In this document: piece by piece, positions 1 to 9,273 of the stretch
How the letters are laid out: every line of letters starts with the position of its first letter
How positions within the stretch are numbered: position 1 is the first letter of the stretch
NCBI GenBank assembly: GCA_041390365.1
Contig: JAWKQB010000002.1
Coordinates: 748,001 to 812,000, forward strand
From: Syntrophotaleaceae bacterium
GTDB lineage: Bacteria > Desulfobacterota > Desulfuromonadia > Desulfuromonadales > Syntrophotaleaceae
Direction: 5' to 3'
Length of the DNA: 64,000 nucleotides
The notes under the pieces: generated by a model
Told to the model about the DNA's origin: nothing
What the model saw: the letters and a program-made list of their open reading frames with translations, nothing else
The model's database searches: none
Translations under genes and position numbers: made by a program

Positions 1-164
1 TGCAGCATTTCGATCCCCTGCTGGCCGTTTTCGGCTTCCAGCACCTGGTAACCGGCGTCCTCGAGAAAGTCCATCATAATCATGCGGGCCGGCTCCTCGT
101 CATCAATGACCAGAATTCGGGCTTTCGCGGCTTGTGTTATCAACGGCTGGACAACTGCTTGCAT
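1..164 (-). CDS. Response regulator receiver domain, N-terminal fragment
   Basis: Read on the reverse strand from an ATG at 164, this open frame runs off the left edge. It encodes the first ~54 residues of a CheY-like receiver. After a short leader comes the beta-1 strand and acidic pocket (ARILVIDDEEPAR), then a helix and the second strand pattern (GYQVLEAENGQQGIEML), as in the family. The phospho-acceptor Asp and any output domain lie outside the window. A GGGAG ribosome site stands about five bases upstream of the ATG. It is divergent from the histidine kinase at 455, with about 290 bases between them that probably hold both promoters. Whether it is a stand-alone receiver or part of a larger regulator cannot be told. 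Confidence 0.8.
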   Translation of the reverse strand, partial: MQAVVQPLITQAAKARILVIDDEEPARMIMMDFLEDAGYQVLEAENGQQGIEML

Positions 165-454
165 AGGGTCTCCCAAAAATGCGGTTACTGTTCTGGGAAT
201 GAAAAATATATGCCGATCCAGCTGCACAACGATCGATTCGGACTGTTTTTGCAAGGTTGCTGGATTTACGAGCTTTCCCCCGGATTCCAAAGGCAAGCCA
301 TCAGCGGGCCGAGGAGGGACTTAAAATTTTCTTGATAGGTGGTCGCATTTTTTGTCAAAATTTCCTGTCGTACTCGGACCTGAAATTACTGAATCTTTTC
401 GATAACCAGTACGGTACGACAACGAAACCATGGGATTTGGGTGAGGGGGACGGC

Positions 455-2071
455 GTGGCAAAAATCCTGATCATCGATGACGATGCAGATCACCGTTTTT
501 TGATCAGCGAGTATCTGCTGGACCTGGGGTATGAGGTGGCGGAAGCTGCCGACGGACGCCAGGGGGTGGAGAAGGTGTTCGACGAGGATCCGGACCTTGT
601 CTTATGCGACCTCCGCATGCCGGAAATGGATGGACTTGAGGTGCTGAAAACGGTTGTCCCCCGGAAACCTGGTCTGCCTATCGTGGTCATATCCGGCGCG
701 GGTCTCATGAACGATGCGATTGAAGCCCTGCGCCAGGGTGCCTGGGATTACCTGGTGAAGCCTGTAAAAGATCCCCATTTCCTGGAACATGCCATTGCCA
801 GGTCCCTGGAGCGGGCCCATCTGCTCAAGATCGAGCAGGAGTACCAGCAAGGGTTGGAGACGGAAATCCGCAAAAGTCATCAGGACCTGCAGACGAGCAG
901 AGCCTCTCTTATTGAGAAAAGCGGCGTTCTCGAAGCCCTTTTCAGCAGCATTCCGGCCGGCCTCTATTACCTGGACCCGGCCGGAATTTTTCTGGATGTC
1001 AATCTGCCCCTGGCCAAGCTGTTCGAGAAATCGAGGCAGGAGATGATCGGCAGGTCCCTGCAGGACTTCCCGGAGCTTTCCTCGCTGCCTCATCTGGAAA
1101 ATCCGGAACGAGAATTTCATGTCCGGCGCTTCCGGATCGGGGACAGGGATCTCGATTTCGGTATCAAGAGATCCACCATTTATTCCGGCGAGGGGAGGTT
1201 GATCGGCACTGTTGGGCTGGTCCTTGACGTCACCGAATCGATCCAGGAGGCAGCCGAGGCCAAAAAACGGGAGCAGCAGATCCTCCAGGCGGACAAGATG
1301 ATCTCCCTCGGCATCCTGACCGCCGGTGTTGCCCATGAAATCAACAACCCTACCCAGGTGATCATGTCCAATGCGCCGGTCGTCCGCAAAGCCTGGCAAG
1401 GGATCCGTACGATCCTCGACGACCATGCCGAGCAGCATGGGGATTTTCCGATGGCAGGGCTACCCTACTCACGGATGCGGGAAAAGCTCGCTCAACTCCT
1501 GGACTCTATCGAGGAGAGCGCAGAGCGGATCAAAAATATCGTTCACGGCATGAAGGACTTCGCCCGGTTCGATGCCGAGGATGCCAGGGAGCAGCTGGAT
1601 GTCAACCCGGTGCTGGAGAAGACTTTGAAGCTGGTCGGGGGCAGACTGCGAAAGTGCTGCCACCGCCTGCAGGTGGTTTACGGGGAAAACCTCCCCCGGA
1701 TCCGGGGAAATCCGGTCCAGCTGGAACAGGTATTCGTCAATCTGATACTCAATGCCGCCGAAGCGTTGCCGTCCCCCGACCGAGCCATCGAGGTCTCCAC
1801 GACCTTTCATGCGGACACGAAGAATATCCTGGTGGAATTCCGGGACGAGGGGGTGGGGATGCCTCTGGATGTCCTCAAAAATATTTTCGATCCCTTTTAC
1901 ACCACCAAAAGGGATATGGGAGGCACCGGCCTGGGGCTGGCGATCAGCAACCGGATCGTGCAGAAGCATGGTGGGGAAATTCTTTTCGTCTCCGAGCAGG
2001 GGAGGGGGACCATCGCGACCGTCGTTCTTCCCGTCGAGGTCGGAGATGGCGCAGAAGGGGGAGGATGCTGA
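455..2071 (+). CDS. Hybrid sensor histidine kinase (receiver-PAS-HisKA-HATPase)
   Basis: A 538-residue soluble sensor kinase with no membrane segment. The GTG start at 455 is chosen because a G-rich ribosome site (GAGGGGGA) precedes it and the receiver begins immediately after. An N-terminal receiver (about 1-120) has the acidic pocket IIDDD, an Asp in LCDLRMPEMDG and the Lys of VKPVKD. A PAS-like domain follows (about 175-280). The HisKA helix carries GVAHEINNP with His294 as likely phospho-acceptor, and the ATPase has an N-box, DEGVGM and GTGLGLAI. An N-terminal receiver before the kinase is typical of phosphorelay kinases that sense another regulator's output. The gene overlaps the sigma-54 activator at 2071, its probable partner. 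The signal sensed is unknown. Confidence 0.88.
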   Translation: MAKILIIDDDADHRFLISEYLLDLGYEVAEAADGRQGVEKVFDEDPDLVLCDLRMPEMDGLEVLKTVVPRKPGLPIVVISGAGLMNDAIEALRQGAWDYLVKPVKDPHFLEHAIARSLERAHLLKIEQEYQQGLETEIRKSHQDLQTSRASLIEKSGVLEALFSSIPAGLYYLDPAGIFLDVNLPLAKLFEKSRQEMIGRSLQDFPELSSLPHLENPEREFHVRRFRIGDRDLDFGIKRSTIYSGEGRLIGTVGLVLDVTESIQEAAEAKKREQQILQADKMISLGILTAGVAHEINNPTQVIMSNAPVVRKAWQGIRTILDDHAEQHGDFPMAGLPYSRMREKLAQLLDSIEESAERIKNIVHGMKDFARFDAEDAREQLDVNPVLEKTLKLVGGRLRKCCHRLQVVYGENLPRIRGNPVQLEQVFVNLILNAAEALPSPDRAIEVSTTFHADTKNILVEFRDEGVGMPLDVLKNIFDPFYTTKRDMGGTGLGLAISNRIVQKHGGEILFVSEQGRGTIATVVLPVEVGDGAEGGGC

Positions 2072-3483
2072 TGCAGGAGCTTTTTCCGGAATATCCCGTA
2101 CTGGTTGTGGACGATGAGCCTCTTGTCCTGGAGGGCCTGGAGATGGCCCTCTGCTCGGAGGGGTTCAACAACCTGCGGTTGGAGGGAGACCCCCGAAAAG
2201 TTGTGAACCTGCTGGAGCGGGAGACCTACGAGGCCGTTCTGCTCGATATCCACATGCCCGGCCTCTCCGGGGATAATCTGCTGATCCGGATCAAGGAGCG
2301 GCGGCCGGACATACCGGTGATTATGGTGACCGGAGTGGATGACGTGAAGATGGCGGTCTCCTGCATCCGCAAGGGGGCCTACGACTACCTGCTGAAGCCG
2401 GTGCGGAACGAGGATCTCGCGGCCTGCCTGTGCCGCGCTCTGGAAACCAGCCGGCTGCGGCGGGAAAATACCCGACTGACGGAAAAGCTCCTTTCCGGTC
2501 ACCTGGACCATCCAGAAGTCTTTGCGGACCTCATCACCCGCGATCCGGCGATGCTCAATCTGTTTCGCTATTGCGAAGCCGTTGCCTCGAGCCAGGAGCC
2601 GATTTTGATTACCGGCGAAACAGGCACCGGCAAGGAGCTCATGGCCCGGGCCGCCCATGCCCTGAGCGGCAGGACAGGGGAGTTCGTCGCCTTGAATATT
2701 GCCGCCCTCGACGATCAGGCCTTTTCCGACACTCTGTTCGGCCATGTTCGGGGGGCCTTTACCGGCGCTGAACGTCCCCGGTCCGGTTTTTTGGAGAAAG
2801 CCGCCGGCGGCACGCTTTTCCTGGACGAGATCGGCGACATGAGTCTGGCCAGCCAGATCCGCCTGCTGCGGGTCCTGCAGGAACGGGAATTTTTCCCCCT
2901 CGGTTCCGATGTCGCCAAACCGTTGAAGGCGCGACTGGTTGTGGCGACCAACCGCGATCTTGCTCACCTGCGGAATCCGGCACTCTTCCGGCCGGATTTC
3001 TATTTTCGCATCAAAACCCACCATATCCATCTGCCCCCCCTGCGCGAGAGGAAACAGGATCTGCCCCTGCTGATCGACTTTTTCCTCAATCAGGCTGCCA
3101 AGGGCGGCGATAAAGCCTCCCCTTTGTTGCCGCCGTCGCTGCTGGAAAAACTCAGCCGCTACGCTTTTCCTGGCAATATTCGGGAGTTGCGGGCTCTGGT
3201 ATTCGATATGGTGGCAGCCGCAGAGGGGAATATTCTGGACCCCGAAAAGTTGACCTGGACCGATTCAAACGGCCCTGCGGAAGTTTTTCAGGAGAACAAA
3301 CAGGACGTGTTCCCGGATCTGTTGCGAAACCTGAATCGATTGCCTACCCTCAAGGAAGCCGGCCGGATCCTGATCGAGGAGGCCCTGCGGCGCTCAAAGG
3401 GCAACCAGCGGGAAGCCTCCAGCCTGCTCGGTATCACACCCCAGGCGTTGAGCAGTCGGCTGAAGCAGTTGAAAGGGCAGTGA
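2071..3483 (+). CDS. NtrC-family sigma-54-dependent response regulator
   Basis: A 470-residue enhancer-binding protein. The ATG at 2071 shares a base with the kinase stop (TGATG) and lies six bases after a strong GGGGGAGG site; an in-frame ATG at 2065 has no room for one. The receiver (about 1-115) has VVDDEP, the Asp of LLDIHMPGLSG and YLLKPV. The central AAA+ domain has Walker A GETGTGKE, the GAFTGA loop that contacts sigma-54, and Walker B TLFLDEIGD. A Fis-type helix-turn-helix ends the protein (GNQREASSLLGITPQALSSRL). It should activate sigma-54 promoters when phosphorylated by the upstream kinase. Its targets are not evident: I found no convincing -24/-12 element in front of the next gene. 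Confidence 0.92.
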   Translation: MQELFPEYPVLVVDDEPLVLEGLEMALCSEGFNNLRLEGDPRKVVNLLERETYEAVLLDIHMPGLSGDNLLIRIKERRPDIPVIMVTGVDDVKMAVSCIRKGAYDYLLKPVRNEDLAACLCRALETSRLRRENTRLTEKLLSGHLDHPEVFADLITRDPAMLNLFRYCEAVASSQEPILITGETGTGKELMARAAHALSGRTGEFVALNIAALDDQAFSDTLFGHVRGAFTGAERPRSGFLEKAAGGTLFLDEIGDMSLASQIRLLRVLQEREFFPLGSDVAKPLKARLVVATNRDLAHLRNPALFRPDFYFRIKTHHIHLPPLRERKQDLPLLIDFFLNQAAKGGDKASPLLPPSLLEKLSRYAFPGNIRELRALVFDMVAAAEGNILDPEKLTWTDSNGPAEVFQENKQDVFPDLLRNLNRLPTLKEAGRILIEEALRRSKGNQREASSLLGITPQALSSRLKQLKGQ

Positions 3484-3898
3484 ATAAATTTTGGTTTTAC
3501 GAAACAATGTTTTGCTATGATTTCAATCTTCGCCCTGTCATGAAATATTCAGCATTCTTGATGCTGGACGTGAATTTAATCCTGGGTTATGATGCGTTCT
3601 CCTGAAACGAGAAGGTTGCTTTGCAGTGCAATGTAATACGGGGTTTGATTCTCTTTCGAGTCGATAAGCCGCTGACCTTACCACCCTTCGAGGCCCGCTC
3701 CCCTTTCCCCCTGTCCGGCTCCTTCATCATCAGGATTGTCCGGTTTTTTTGCACCCAGCCCGTTCATCCGACTGAGGCGGCAGGACCCGGTTTGAAGATC
3801 GAGCGGCGCAGCCGTTTTCGATAGAGGAGGTGGTTGGCCCAATGGGGGGCCAGCGGCAGAGCCTGTCATATGTCTTAATGATCAGTGAGGAGGAGGAA
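3484..3898 (+). other. Intergenic region upstream of porin-like gene
   Basis: About 415 bases with no supported gene. The short open frames here lack coding character and ribosome sites. I looked for a sigma-54 promoter (GG-N10-GC) because an activator gene lies just upstream, and found none. A purine-rich ribosome site (GAGGAGGAGG) ends the region just before the ATG at 3899. The length suggests a regulatory leader, but I see no defined element. Confidence 0.4.
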
Positions 3899-5359
3899 AT
3901 GAAAATGCGATGGTTAGGTGTTTTGCTTGCGGTCGCGGCGATGATGCTGCCGGCGGCCCCGTCCCAGGCGGAGATCGAATTTTTCGGCACGGCCAAGATC
4001 AAGCCGACTTTTTATGATGATTTCGATTTTCAGAGTTCTAAGAACGATGGCCCCATCGTCAATGAAGGCGGTGTTACCGCCGGAGAGCATATCCGGGGGG
4101 AGTTGCGGCTCGGTTGGAGCGCCAAGGGAGACAAGTGGTCGGTGAAAATGATTGCCGAGGCCGACATTATCTATGAAAAGGATAATGTCGATCGTTCGTT
4201 CTATAACACGACTTCAAAAGAAGGTCTGCCGAATTCCGGCGCGGAGTTTGGCATTGAGCGGGCCGAACTGTTGTACAGCTTTCTCCCCTGTCTTGAACTG
4301 GAGACGGGATGGGATATCCGCGCTCTCGATATTCAAACAGGCGGTCTTTTGTACGGTGATGATCACCCCTTCCTGGGTTTTCGCGGCAAAATTGTCGAAG
4401 GAACCCGGTACGAAGCTCTTTACATCCCCGTTCAGAACCGTTATCCGCTCAGCACAGCCAGTCCTCCAGAATGGCGGGGGTCCAGTGCGGACGACTGGCG
4501 AGTCTACAGCCTGAAGCTCATTCAGGATTTTGGCGGTGAGGGTGTTGCACCGAAAACCTCTTTTTTCGGCAACTCGGCAGCCGAGAGGGATATTCTGAAG
4601 TTTTCGGTCAGCCCGTTCTATGCGTACAGCGACAACGATTCGCGGCAGGCGAAGGTCCATTACTTCGGCCTGGAAGTGACCGGACAGGCAGGCTGGTTCA
4701 AGCCCTCCTTTGAAATTGTCGGCGCTGACGGCGATTTCGACAGCGGTAACGATATTTCATCCTGGGCCATGTTTGGCGGTCTCGAAATGACTGTGAGCAA
4801 GGTTTTCAATCCCTATGTTGCTTTTCGCTACACCCAGGGCGACGACGATGCGAGCGATGATGATGTCGAGGGCTGGGTCGGAATTACCGATATCGGCCGT
4901 TTTACACCTCTGATGGGCATGGACGGCAATATTCTCGGGGAAGATCTGGGCCAGAGCTATGGAGCCACTCTCTATTCCTATTCGCCCGAACGTGCTGTCG
5001 GTTCCAATCTTTACGGCGGCATAAGCAACCGCGGCAGCGGTGACAATCCCGGACAGAAGCTGATCGCAGTCGGCAGCCGCGGCGATCTTTCCGCCCTGCT
5101 GCCCGGCCTCATGTACAAGACCCAGGCCTTTTTCATCTGGTACGATGAGACCGACAACCTGACGAATGTGGCCAATCCCGGACAAAAGGTCGACGACTAC
5201 GCAGGAACGACCGTCGATATGCAGCTGGCCTATGCCTTCAACAAGAACTTTGCCATCGACTACATCTTCTCGACCTTCATTCCTGGTGAGGGGATCGAGG
5301 ATCAGTTTGGCGACGACAATGCTTACGTCCACGCCATAACCCTGTCATGGACCTACTGA
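3899..5359 (+). CDS. Outer-membrane porin-like beta-barrel protein
   Basis: A 486-residue exported protein. The ATG at 3899 follows GAGGAGGAGGAA and gives a clean signal peptide (MKMRWLGVLLAVAAMMLPAA..SQA, cut near residue 24). The mature part shows alternating polar/aromatic strands throughout, rich in Gly, Asp, Tyr and Phe, and ends in a terminal strand with aromatic last residue (ITLSWTY), the usual barrel-insertion signature. This fits the alginate-export/porin-like families of deltaproteobacteria, but I cannot name a substrate. A hairpin terminator lies 17 bases after the stop, so it is probably transcribed alone or as the end of an operon. It stands next to, and may be controlled by, the two-component pair upstream (inference). 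Confidence 0.75.
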   Translation: MKMRWLGVLLAVAAMMLPAAPSQAEIEFFGTAKIKPTFYDDFDFQSSKNDGPIVNEGGVTAGEHIRGELRLGWSAKGDKWSVKMIAEADIIYEKDNVDRSFYNTTSKEGLPNSGAEFGIERAELLYSFLPCLELETGWDIRALDIQTGGLLYGDDHPFLGFRGKIVEGTRYEALYIPVQNRYPLSTASPPEWRGSSADDWRVYSLKLIQDFGGEGVAPKTSFFGNSAAERDILKFSVSPFYAYSDNDSRQAKVHYFGLEVTGQAGWFKPSFEIVGADGDFDSGNDISSWAMFGGLEMTVSKVFNPYVAFRYTQGDDDASDDDVEGWVGITDIGRFTPLMGMDGNILGEDLGQSYGATLYSYSPERAVGSNLYGGISNRGSGDNPGQKLIAVGSRGDLSALLPGLMYKTQAFFIWYDETDNLTNVANPGQKVDDYAGTTVDMQLAYAFNKNFAIDYIFSTFIPGEGIEDQFGDDNAYVHAITLSWTY

Positions 5360-5376
5360 TTCGGCAAGCGATTGTA

Positions 5377-5418
5377 CCGGCAGGTTGCGTTTAAGGCGCG
5401 GCCTGCCGGGCCTTTTTG
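5377..5418 (+). terminator. Rho-independent terminator after porin-like gene
   Basis: CCGGCAGG (5377-5384) pairs with CCTGCCGG (5402-5409). Inner pairing of TTGCG with CGCGG extends the stem, and CCTTTTTGCT follows. It separates the porin-like gene from the next gene, although the T run is short. Confidence 0.7.
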
Positions 5419-5438
5419 CTGTGACCCGGAGTCATGCG

Positions 5439-6884
5439 ATGAAAAGATCTGCATCTGTTGTTTCCATTCTTATCCTCACCCTGGCAGCCATTTCCGCCTG
5501 GGCGGGAGCCTGGCCGAAAATCGAGGCGGCTCTGGAAAAATGGCAGGGACCGAAGGAGATGGTCCTTGTCACGGACCTGGATGATCCCCTCGCATCACCC
5601 GTTTCGCAGGAACTGTTGACAGCGGCCCTCGAGCAGGGCTATGCCGTACTGCCCGTGAAGGCTCCACCCAAGTCGGGAACCGGTCTGCTGCTCGAACTGC
5701 GTTCCTCGGAGACAGGAGCCACCACGGTGCTGTTGCGGCGGCAGGCCGATGGCGCCATTATCGGGTTCGAACAGCGGCCGGCCGCCAAGACGGTGGTTCC
5801 GCCGCCTGCAGCAGCGGTCGAGCCTCCGCCGGCCGTTGCCGTCAAGCCGGAAACGGCCAGTGCTGCCCCGGTCAGAAGAGATGTGCTGCCGGCATCGGCG
5901 TTGCCTGCGCCGATCCCCCTCCCTTTGAAGCCGCGCAGTCTGGCGCTGGTCACAATGTCCGAGGGCCACACCTTCGACGTTGCGCTGCAGGACGATGCCG
6001 GGGTGCAGCGATACCTGCTGCGGGAGAACGTACTCGAGCCGCAGGGGGCTTTTTCTGCGGGGTCCGGCCTGCGAGCTCTTTATTTGGACAGCGACAACCT
6101 GGAGGGTGACGGCCTACGGAAAATGGTTGCGGTCTGGGCCGAAGACGTCAAGGGGATCTATCAGGGCACCGAATCGCGGCCGATCACGCGGCTGATGAAG
6201 CCGTCTGGCGGCGGATTTGAGGCGGTCGCGGGGCCCGAGGCCTTCCTACGTCTGAGCGGCGGGCGGGTGCTGTTGCAGAAAAAGGGTATTTACGAGCCCT
6301 GGAGCGGGCCGGTGCTGTCCCTGGAGGGCTGGAAGAAGGAAGGAAAACCGGTGGCCTGGGGCAAGGGCGACCTGTTTCAGGTCACGCCGCTGAACGCAGA
6401 GATCGGTCTGAAATGGTCCGAGGAAAACCGCCTGCAGGGTGTTGATCTCGCCAGCGGAAAGGAGGTGCCGGGAGGCGCCTTGCTGCACGACCTGGGTGAA
6501 TTCCAGGGAGTCTCCGTCGCCGCTCCCCTGAAAGTCCCCGAATTCCGCTCCGGTTTCTCGAAAGAGGATGTGGTTCGGGAAACCTGGACTGCTCTGCCTC
6601 CACGAGTCTCGGTGGGAGCGGACGGCACGGCTTACACCGTGCGCCGGGGCCGTACCATGGGATTGCCGCTGGTCAGCAAGCCGAGCGGAAGCGACACGCT
6701 GGCCGGCATTGGCTGGAATGGCCGGAGTCTGGTTCTGGCCGAACCCTTCCCGGCAGTAGAGGCCTTTATCCTCGATTTCGCCCTGGTGGAAAAGGGGGAT
6801 CAGGTCACCGGAGCGCTGTTGCTGCTCAACGATCGTCCTGATGCTGGCGGCCGGGCTTATCTGCAGTGGATGCCCAAAAGGTGA
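5439..6884 (+). CDS. Secreted protein of unknown function
   Basis: A 481-residue protein I do not recognise. The ATG at 5439, nine bases after a GGAG, gives a signal peptide (MKRSASVVSILILTLAAISAWA). A short region (about 25-130) resembles small periplasmic modules that sense or bind (LVTDLDDPLASPVSQELLTAALEQGYAV). A Pro/Ala/Val-rich linker (about 125-175) follows. The rest (about 180-481) is a repetitive beta-type region with recurring Gly-Asp and Trp-containing turns, possibly a propeller-like fold. No catalytic motif or transmembrane segment is seen. It lies behind the porin-like gene's terminator and converges on the phosphatase gene with only six bases between their stops. It may work with the porin at the cell envelope, but that rests on position alone. 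Confidence 0.6.
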   Translation: MKRSASVVSILILTLAAISAWAGAWPKIEAALEKWQGPKEMVLVTDLDDPLASPVSQELLTAALEQGYAVLPVKAPPKSGTGLLLELRSSETGATTVLLRRQADGAIIGFEQRPAAKTVVPPPAAAVEPPPAVAVKPETASAAPVRRDVLPASALPAPIPLPLKPRSLALVTMSEGHTFDVALQDDAGVQRYLLRENVLEPQGAFSAGSGLRALYLDSDNLEGDGLRKMVAVWAEDVKGIYQGTESRPITRLMKPSGGGFEAVAGPEAFLRLSGGRVLLQKKGIYEPWSGPVLSLEGWKKEGKPVAWGKGDLFQVTPLNAEIGLKWSEENRLQGVDLASGKEVPGGALLHDLGEFQGVSVAAPLKVPEFRSGFSKEDVVRETWTALPPRVSVGADGTAYTVRRGRTMGLPLVSKPSGSDTLAGIGWNGRSLVLAEPFPAVEAFILDFALVEKGDQVTGALLLLNDRPDAGGRAYLQWMPKR

Positions 6885-6890
6885 AGGAGG

Positions 6891-8129
6891 TCAGTGCCTG
6901 AAGAGGGGGATGGTTTCCGGCCCGGTGCATTTGATGACCACCAGGGTCATGTCGTCCTCGATGTTTTCCGGAGGTTTTTCGGGAACCAGGCGATTGACCA
7001 TCTCCCGTGCATGGCAGGACCACAGCTTTTTGCCGAGAGCGCCGTCGTCGATTTCCCGCTGCAGGATGACTTCCAGCAGGCCGTCGCTGAACAGAACCAG
7101 CGCATCCCCGGGGTAAAAGTCCTTGGATCCGGCCTGGAAGGGTTCCGGGGAGGGGACGCCAAGGGGCAGTCCCCGGGGCAGCAGCTCCTCGACCTTGCCG
7201 TTGGCTCGCAGCATGTAGACCAGTCCATGGCCGCAATCCACGTAGGTCAGCCGCCGGGTCGGAAGCTCGAGGCGGGCATGGAAAAGAGTGACGAAGCTCT
7301 CCGAATTGTCCAGATCCTGGCGCAGAGCCGGTTCCGCCTGACGTAGCGCTTCGTCCGGTTCGGGGATGCGGGCCACCGCCCGCAGCGAAGCCCGGACCGT
7401 GGCCATCAGCATGGCGGCCGGCAACCCCTTGCCCATGACATCGCCCAGGGTCAGGGCATAGCGGCCGGGTCCGGTCTGCTGGAGGTCGTAAAAGTCCCCC
7501 CCCACCTGCCAGGCAGGCTGACAACGCGCGGCCACTTCGAATCCGGGGAGATCGGGCAGGCTGTCGGGCAGCAGCCTGGCCTGGACTTTTGCGGCGAAGT
7601 CCAACTGGGTCTGGAGTCGCACCCGGCGCTTTTCGCTTTTCAGCAGGGCCTCCTCGGCCTCCTTGCGTTTGCTGATGTTCCTGGCAACGACAATGACGTA
7701 ATCCTTGTCCTGAAACCGCATCCTGGCAAGCGTCAGTTCACTGGGAATCCGGCTGCCGTCCTTGCAGCGCAGCGGGGTCTCCACCATCTCCCGTCGTTTC
7801 GACTTCCCTGTTTCGCTGATCAGCACACAGGCTTCCTGATGGTCCTCGATATCGGTCACCTCGAAAATCGACAGCTGCCGCAGTTCGTCTGAAGTGAAAC
7901 CGCACTGGCTGATCGAGGTCTGGTTGAAATCGACGATCAGGCCGGAGGGGACTTCCACCAGAAAAATGGCATCATTGGCGTAATCCAGAAAAGCCTTGAA
8001 CCGCTCCAGCTCTTCCAGGCGTTTCTGCAGCTCTGGATAGTAGCACTTGTGATGCGAGGTTTCCCCCAGCCCGATCAGTTTCTCCCAGAGCTCTTCCGAC
8101 TCCTCGACTGGATCAGAGCGATTCTTCAT
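6891..8129 (-). CDS. PAS-domain PP2C-family serine phosphatase (RsbU/SpoIIE type)
   Basis: A 412-residue soluble protein. An N-terminal helix leads into a PAS domain (about 45-165; AIFLVEVPSGLIVDFN, then ITxRKEAE-like linker NISKRKEAEEALLKSE). A SpoIIE/RsbU-type PP2C phosphatase domain (about 195-412) follows, with the metal-binding Asp residues in GGDFYD, GDVMGKG, FSDGLLE and DDMTLVV all present. Such proteins dephosphorylate anti-anti-sigma factors in partner-switching stress pathways. No anti-sigma partner is seen nearby. The ATG at 8129 sits inside the end of the alcohol dehydrogenase gene, 17 bases before its stop, with a GAGG site, so the two are translationally coupled. A TTG at 8141 would add four residues and is less likely. 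Confidence 0.88.
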   Translation of the reverse strand: MKNRSDPVEESEELWEKLIGLGETSHHKCYYPELQKRLEELERFKAFLDYANDAIFLVEVPSGLIVDFNQTSISQCGFTSDELRQLSIFEVTDIEDHQEACVLISETGKSKRREMVETPLRCKDGSRIPSELTLARMRFQDKDYVIVVARNISKRKEAEEALLKSEKRRVRLQTQLDFAAKVQARLLPDSLPDLPGFEVAARCQPAWQVGGDFYDLQQTGPGRYALTLGDVMGKGLPAAMLMATVRASLRAVARIPEPDEALRQAEPALRQDLDNSESFVTLFHARLELPTRRLTYVDCGHGLVYMLRANGKVEELLPRGLPLGVPSPEPFQAGSKDFYPGDALVLFSDGLLEVILQREIDDGALGKKLWSCHAREMVNRLVPEKPPENIEDDMTLVVIKCTGPETIPLFRH

Positions 8130-9273
8130 AAATGACCTCAAGGTCCCGCTGGCTCGCTTTGCGGGGATTGGTGATCAGGCAGGGATCGCGCAAGGCCTTC
8201 CGACTGAGGACGGGAAGGTCGCTGCGGGTCACCCCGAGATCACTGAGAATTCGGTTCAGACCAGCCTCCACCTTGAGTTTTCTCACGTGCTGCAGCAGGG
8301 CGCGGCGCCTGGCTTTTTCATCCAAGCCGCGCAAATCGATGTCCATGGCCGCGGCGATCCGGTCGAAGCGCTCAGGCGAGGCGGGGAGATTGAAGGCCAT
8401 GACGTGGTCGAGAAGGATCGCGTTGCACTGACCGTGAGGGGCGTCCCGCTCGCCTCCCAAGCTGTGGGCCATGGCATGGTTGGCGCCGAGAATAGCGTTG
8501 GAAAAGGCCAGACCCGCCTGGAGACTGCCGAGCATGATCTTGGCCCGCAGCTCGACATCGTCGGGGTTCCGTATCGAATCGACCAGATGGGTATTGATCA
8601 GGCGAATCGCTTCCAGAGCGTGGAGGTCGGTCATCGGCGAGCTGGCATTGGAAACGAAGGCTTCAATGCCGTGGGTCAATGCGTCAAGTCCGGCGCAGGC
8701 GGTCAAAAAAGGATCCATGGTGGTCAGCGTTTCCGGATCGATCAGAGAAAGGTCGGGCACCACCGATTTGCTGATAATGGCAAACTTGCGCCGTTCCAAA
8801 AGATCGGTGATGATCGCGAATTGGCTGACGTCAGCCGATGTCCCCCCGGTCGTTGGGATACAGATCAAAGGAGGCATCGGCACCACCACTTTGTCCACAC
8901 CTTCGAAGCTCAGAATCGGCAACCGGTTCGAGGTGACGATGCCGATCCCCTTGGCGCAATCCATGGGGCTTCCCCCTCCAACGGCAACCAGGATGTTGCA
9001 ATTGTTTGAATTGAAGACCTCGGCTCCGGCCATGACCTCTTCAACGCGGGGATTGGGGGACACGCCGGTGAAGGTCGTAACCGCCAATCCGGCTTTTTCA
9101 AGGTCTTCCTTTACCTGTTGAGCCCAGCCCGCGGCGACTACGCCGGGATCGGAAACCAGAAGAGCGCGCTGCCCTCCAAGATTCCTGGCGTAGGTTCCGG
9201 CGTAATGCCGGGCGCCCGAACCGAAAATATACTCGGGTGCTACGAATTTGCGAAGTGTTGCGGTCTCTTCCAT
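8113..9273 (-). CDS. Iron-containing alcohol dehydrogenase
   Basis: A 386-residue group III (Fe-type) NAD(P)H-dependent alcohol dehydrogenase, of normal length for the family. Visible signatures are the nucleotide-binding VGGGSPMDCAKG, the IPTTGGTSADVS loop, GLDALTHGIEA and the metal ligands in GANHAMAHSLGG and HGQCNAIL. It would interconvert a short-chain alcohol and aldehyde; the substrate is not predictable. The ATG at 9273 is chosen because MEETATLRKFVAPEYIFG aligns with family N-termini and AAGG lies upstream; the frame extends further but with atypical sequence. It overlaps the following PP2C phosphatase gene by 17 bases. A sigma-70-like promoter lies about 80 bases upstream. Confidence 0.9.
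   Translation of the reverse strand: MEETATLRKFVAPEYIFGSGARHYAGTYARNLGGQRALLVSDPGVVAAGWAQQVKEDLEKAGLAVTTFTGVSPNPRVEEVMAGAEVFNSNNCNILVAVGGGSPMDCAKGIGIVTSNRLPILSFEGVDKVVVPMPPLICIPTTGGTSADVSQFAIITDLLERRKFAIISKSVVPDLSLIDPETLTTMDPFLTACAGLDALTHGIEAFVSNASSPMTDLHALEAIRLINTHLVDSIRNPDDVELRAKIMLGSLQAGLAFSNAILGANHAMAHSLGGERDAPHGQCNAILLDHVMAFNLPASPERFDRIAAAMDIDLRGLDEKARRRALLQHVRKLKVEAGLNRILSDLGVTRSDLPVLSRKALRDPCLITNPRKASQRDLEVIYEESL

Noticed and set aside
1897..3030. A 377-codon open frame on the reverse strand
   Set aside because: It is opposite the sigma-54 activator; no domain pattern or start signal is seen.
3621..3824. A 67-codon open frame upstream of the porin-like gene
   Set aside because: It has no ribosome site, no motif and Pro/Arg/Phe-rich sequence typical of non-coding DNA here.
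3484..3898. A sigma-54 promoter for the porin-like gene
   Set aside because: No GG-N10-GC element with acceptable flanks was found despite the neighbouring activator gene.
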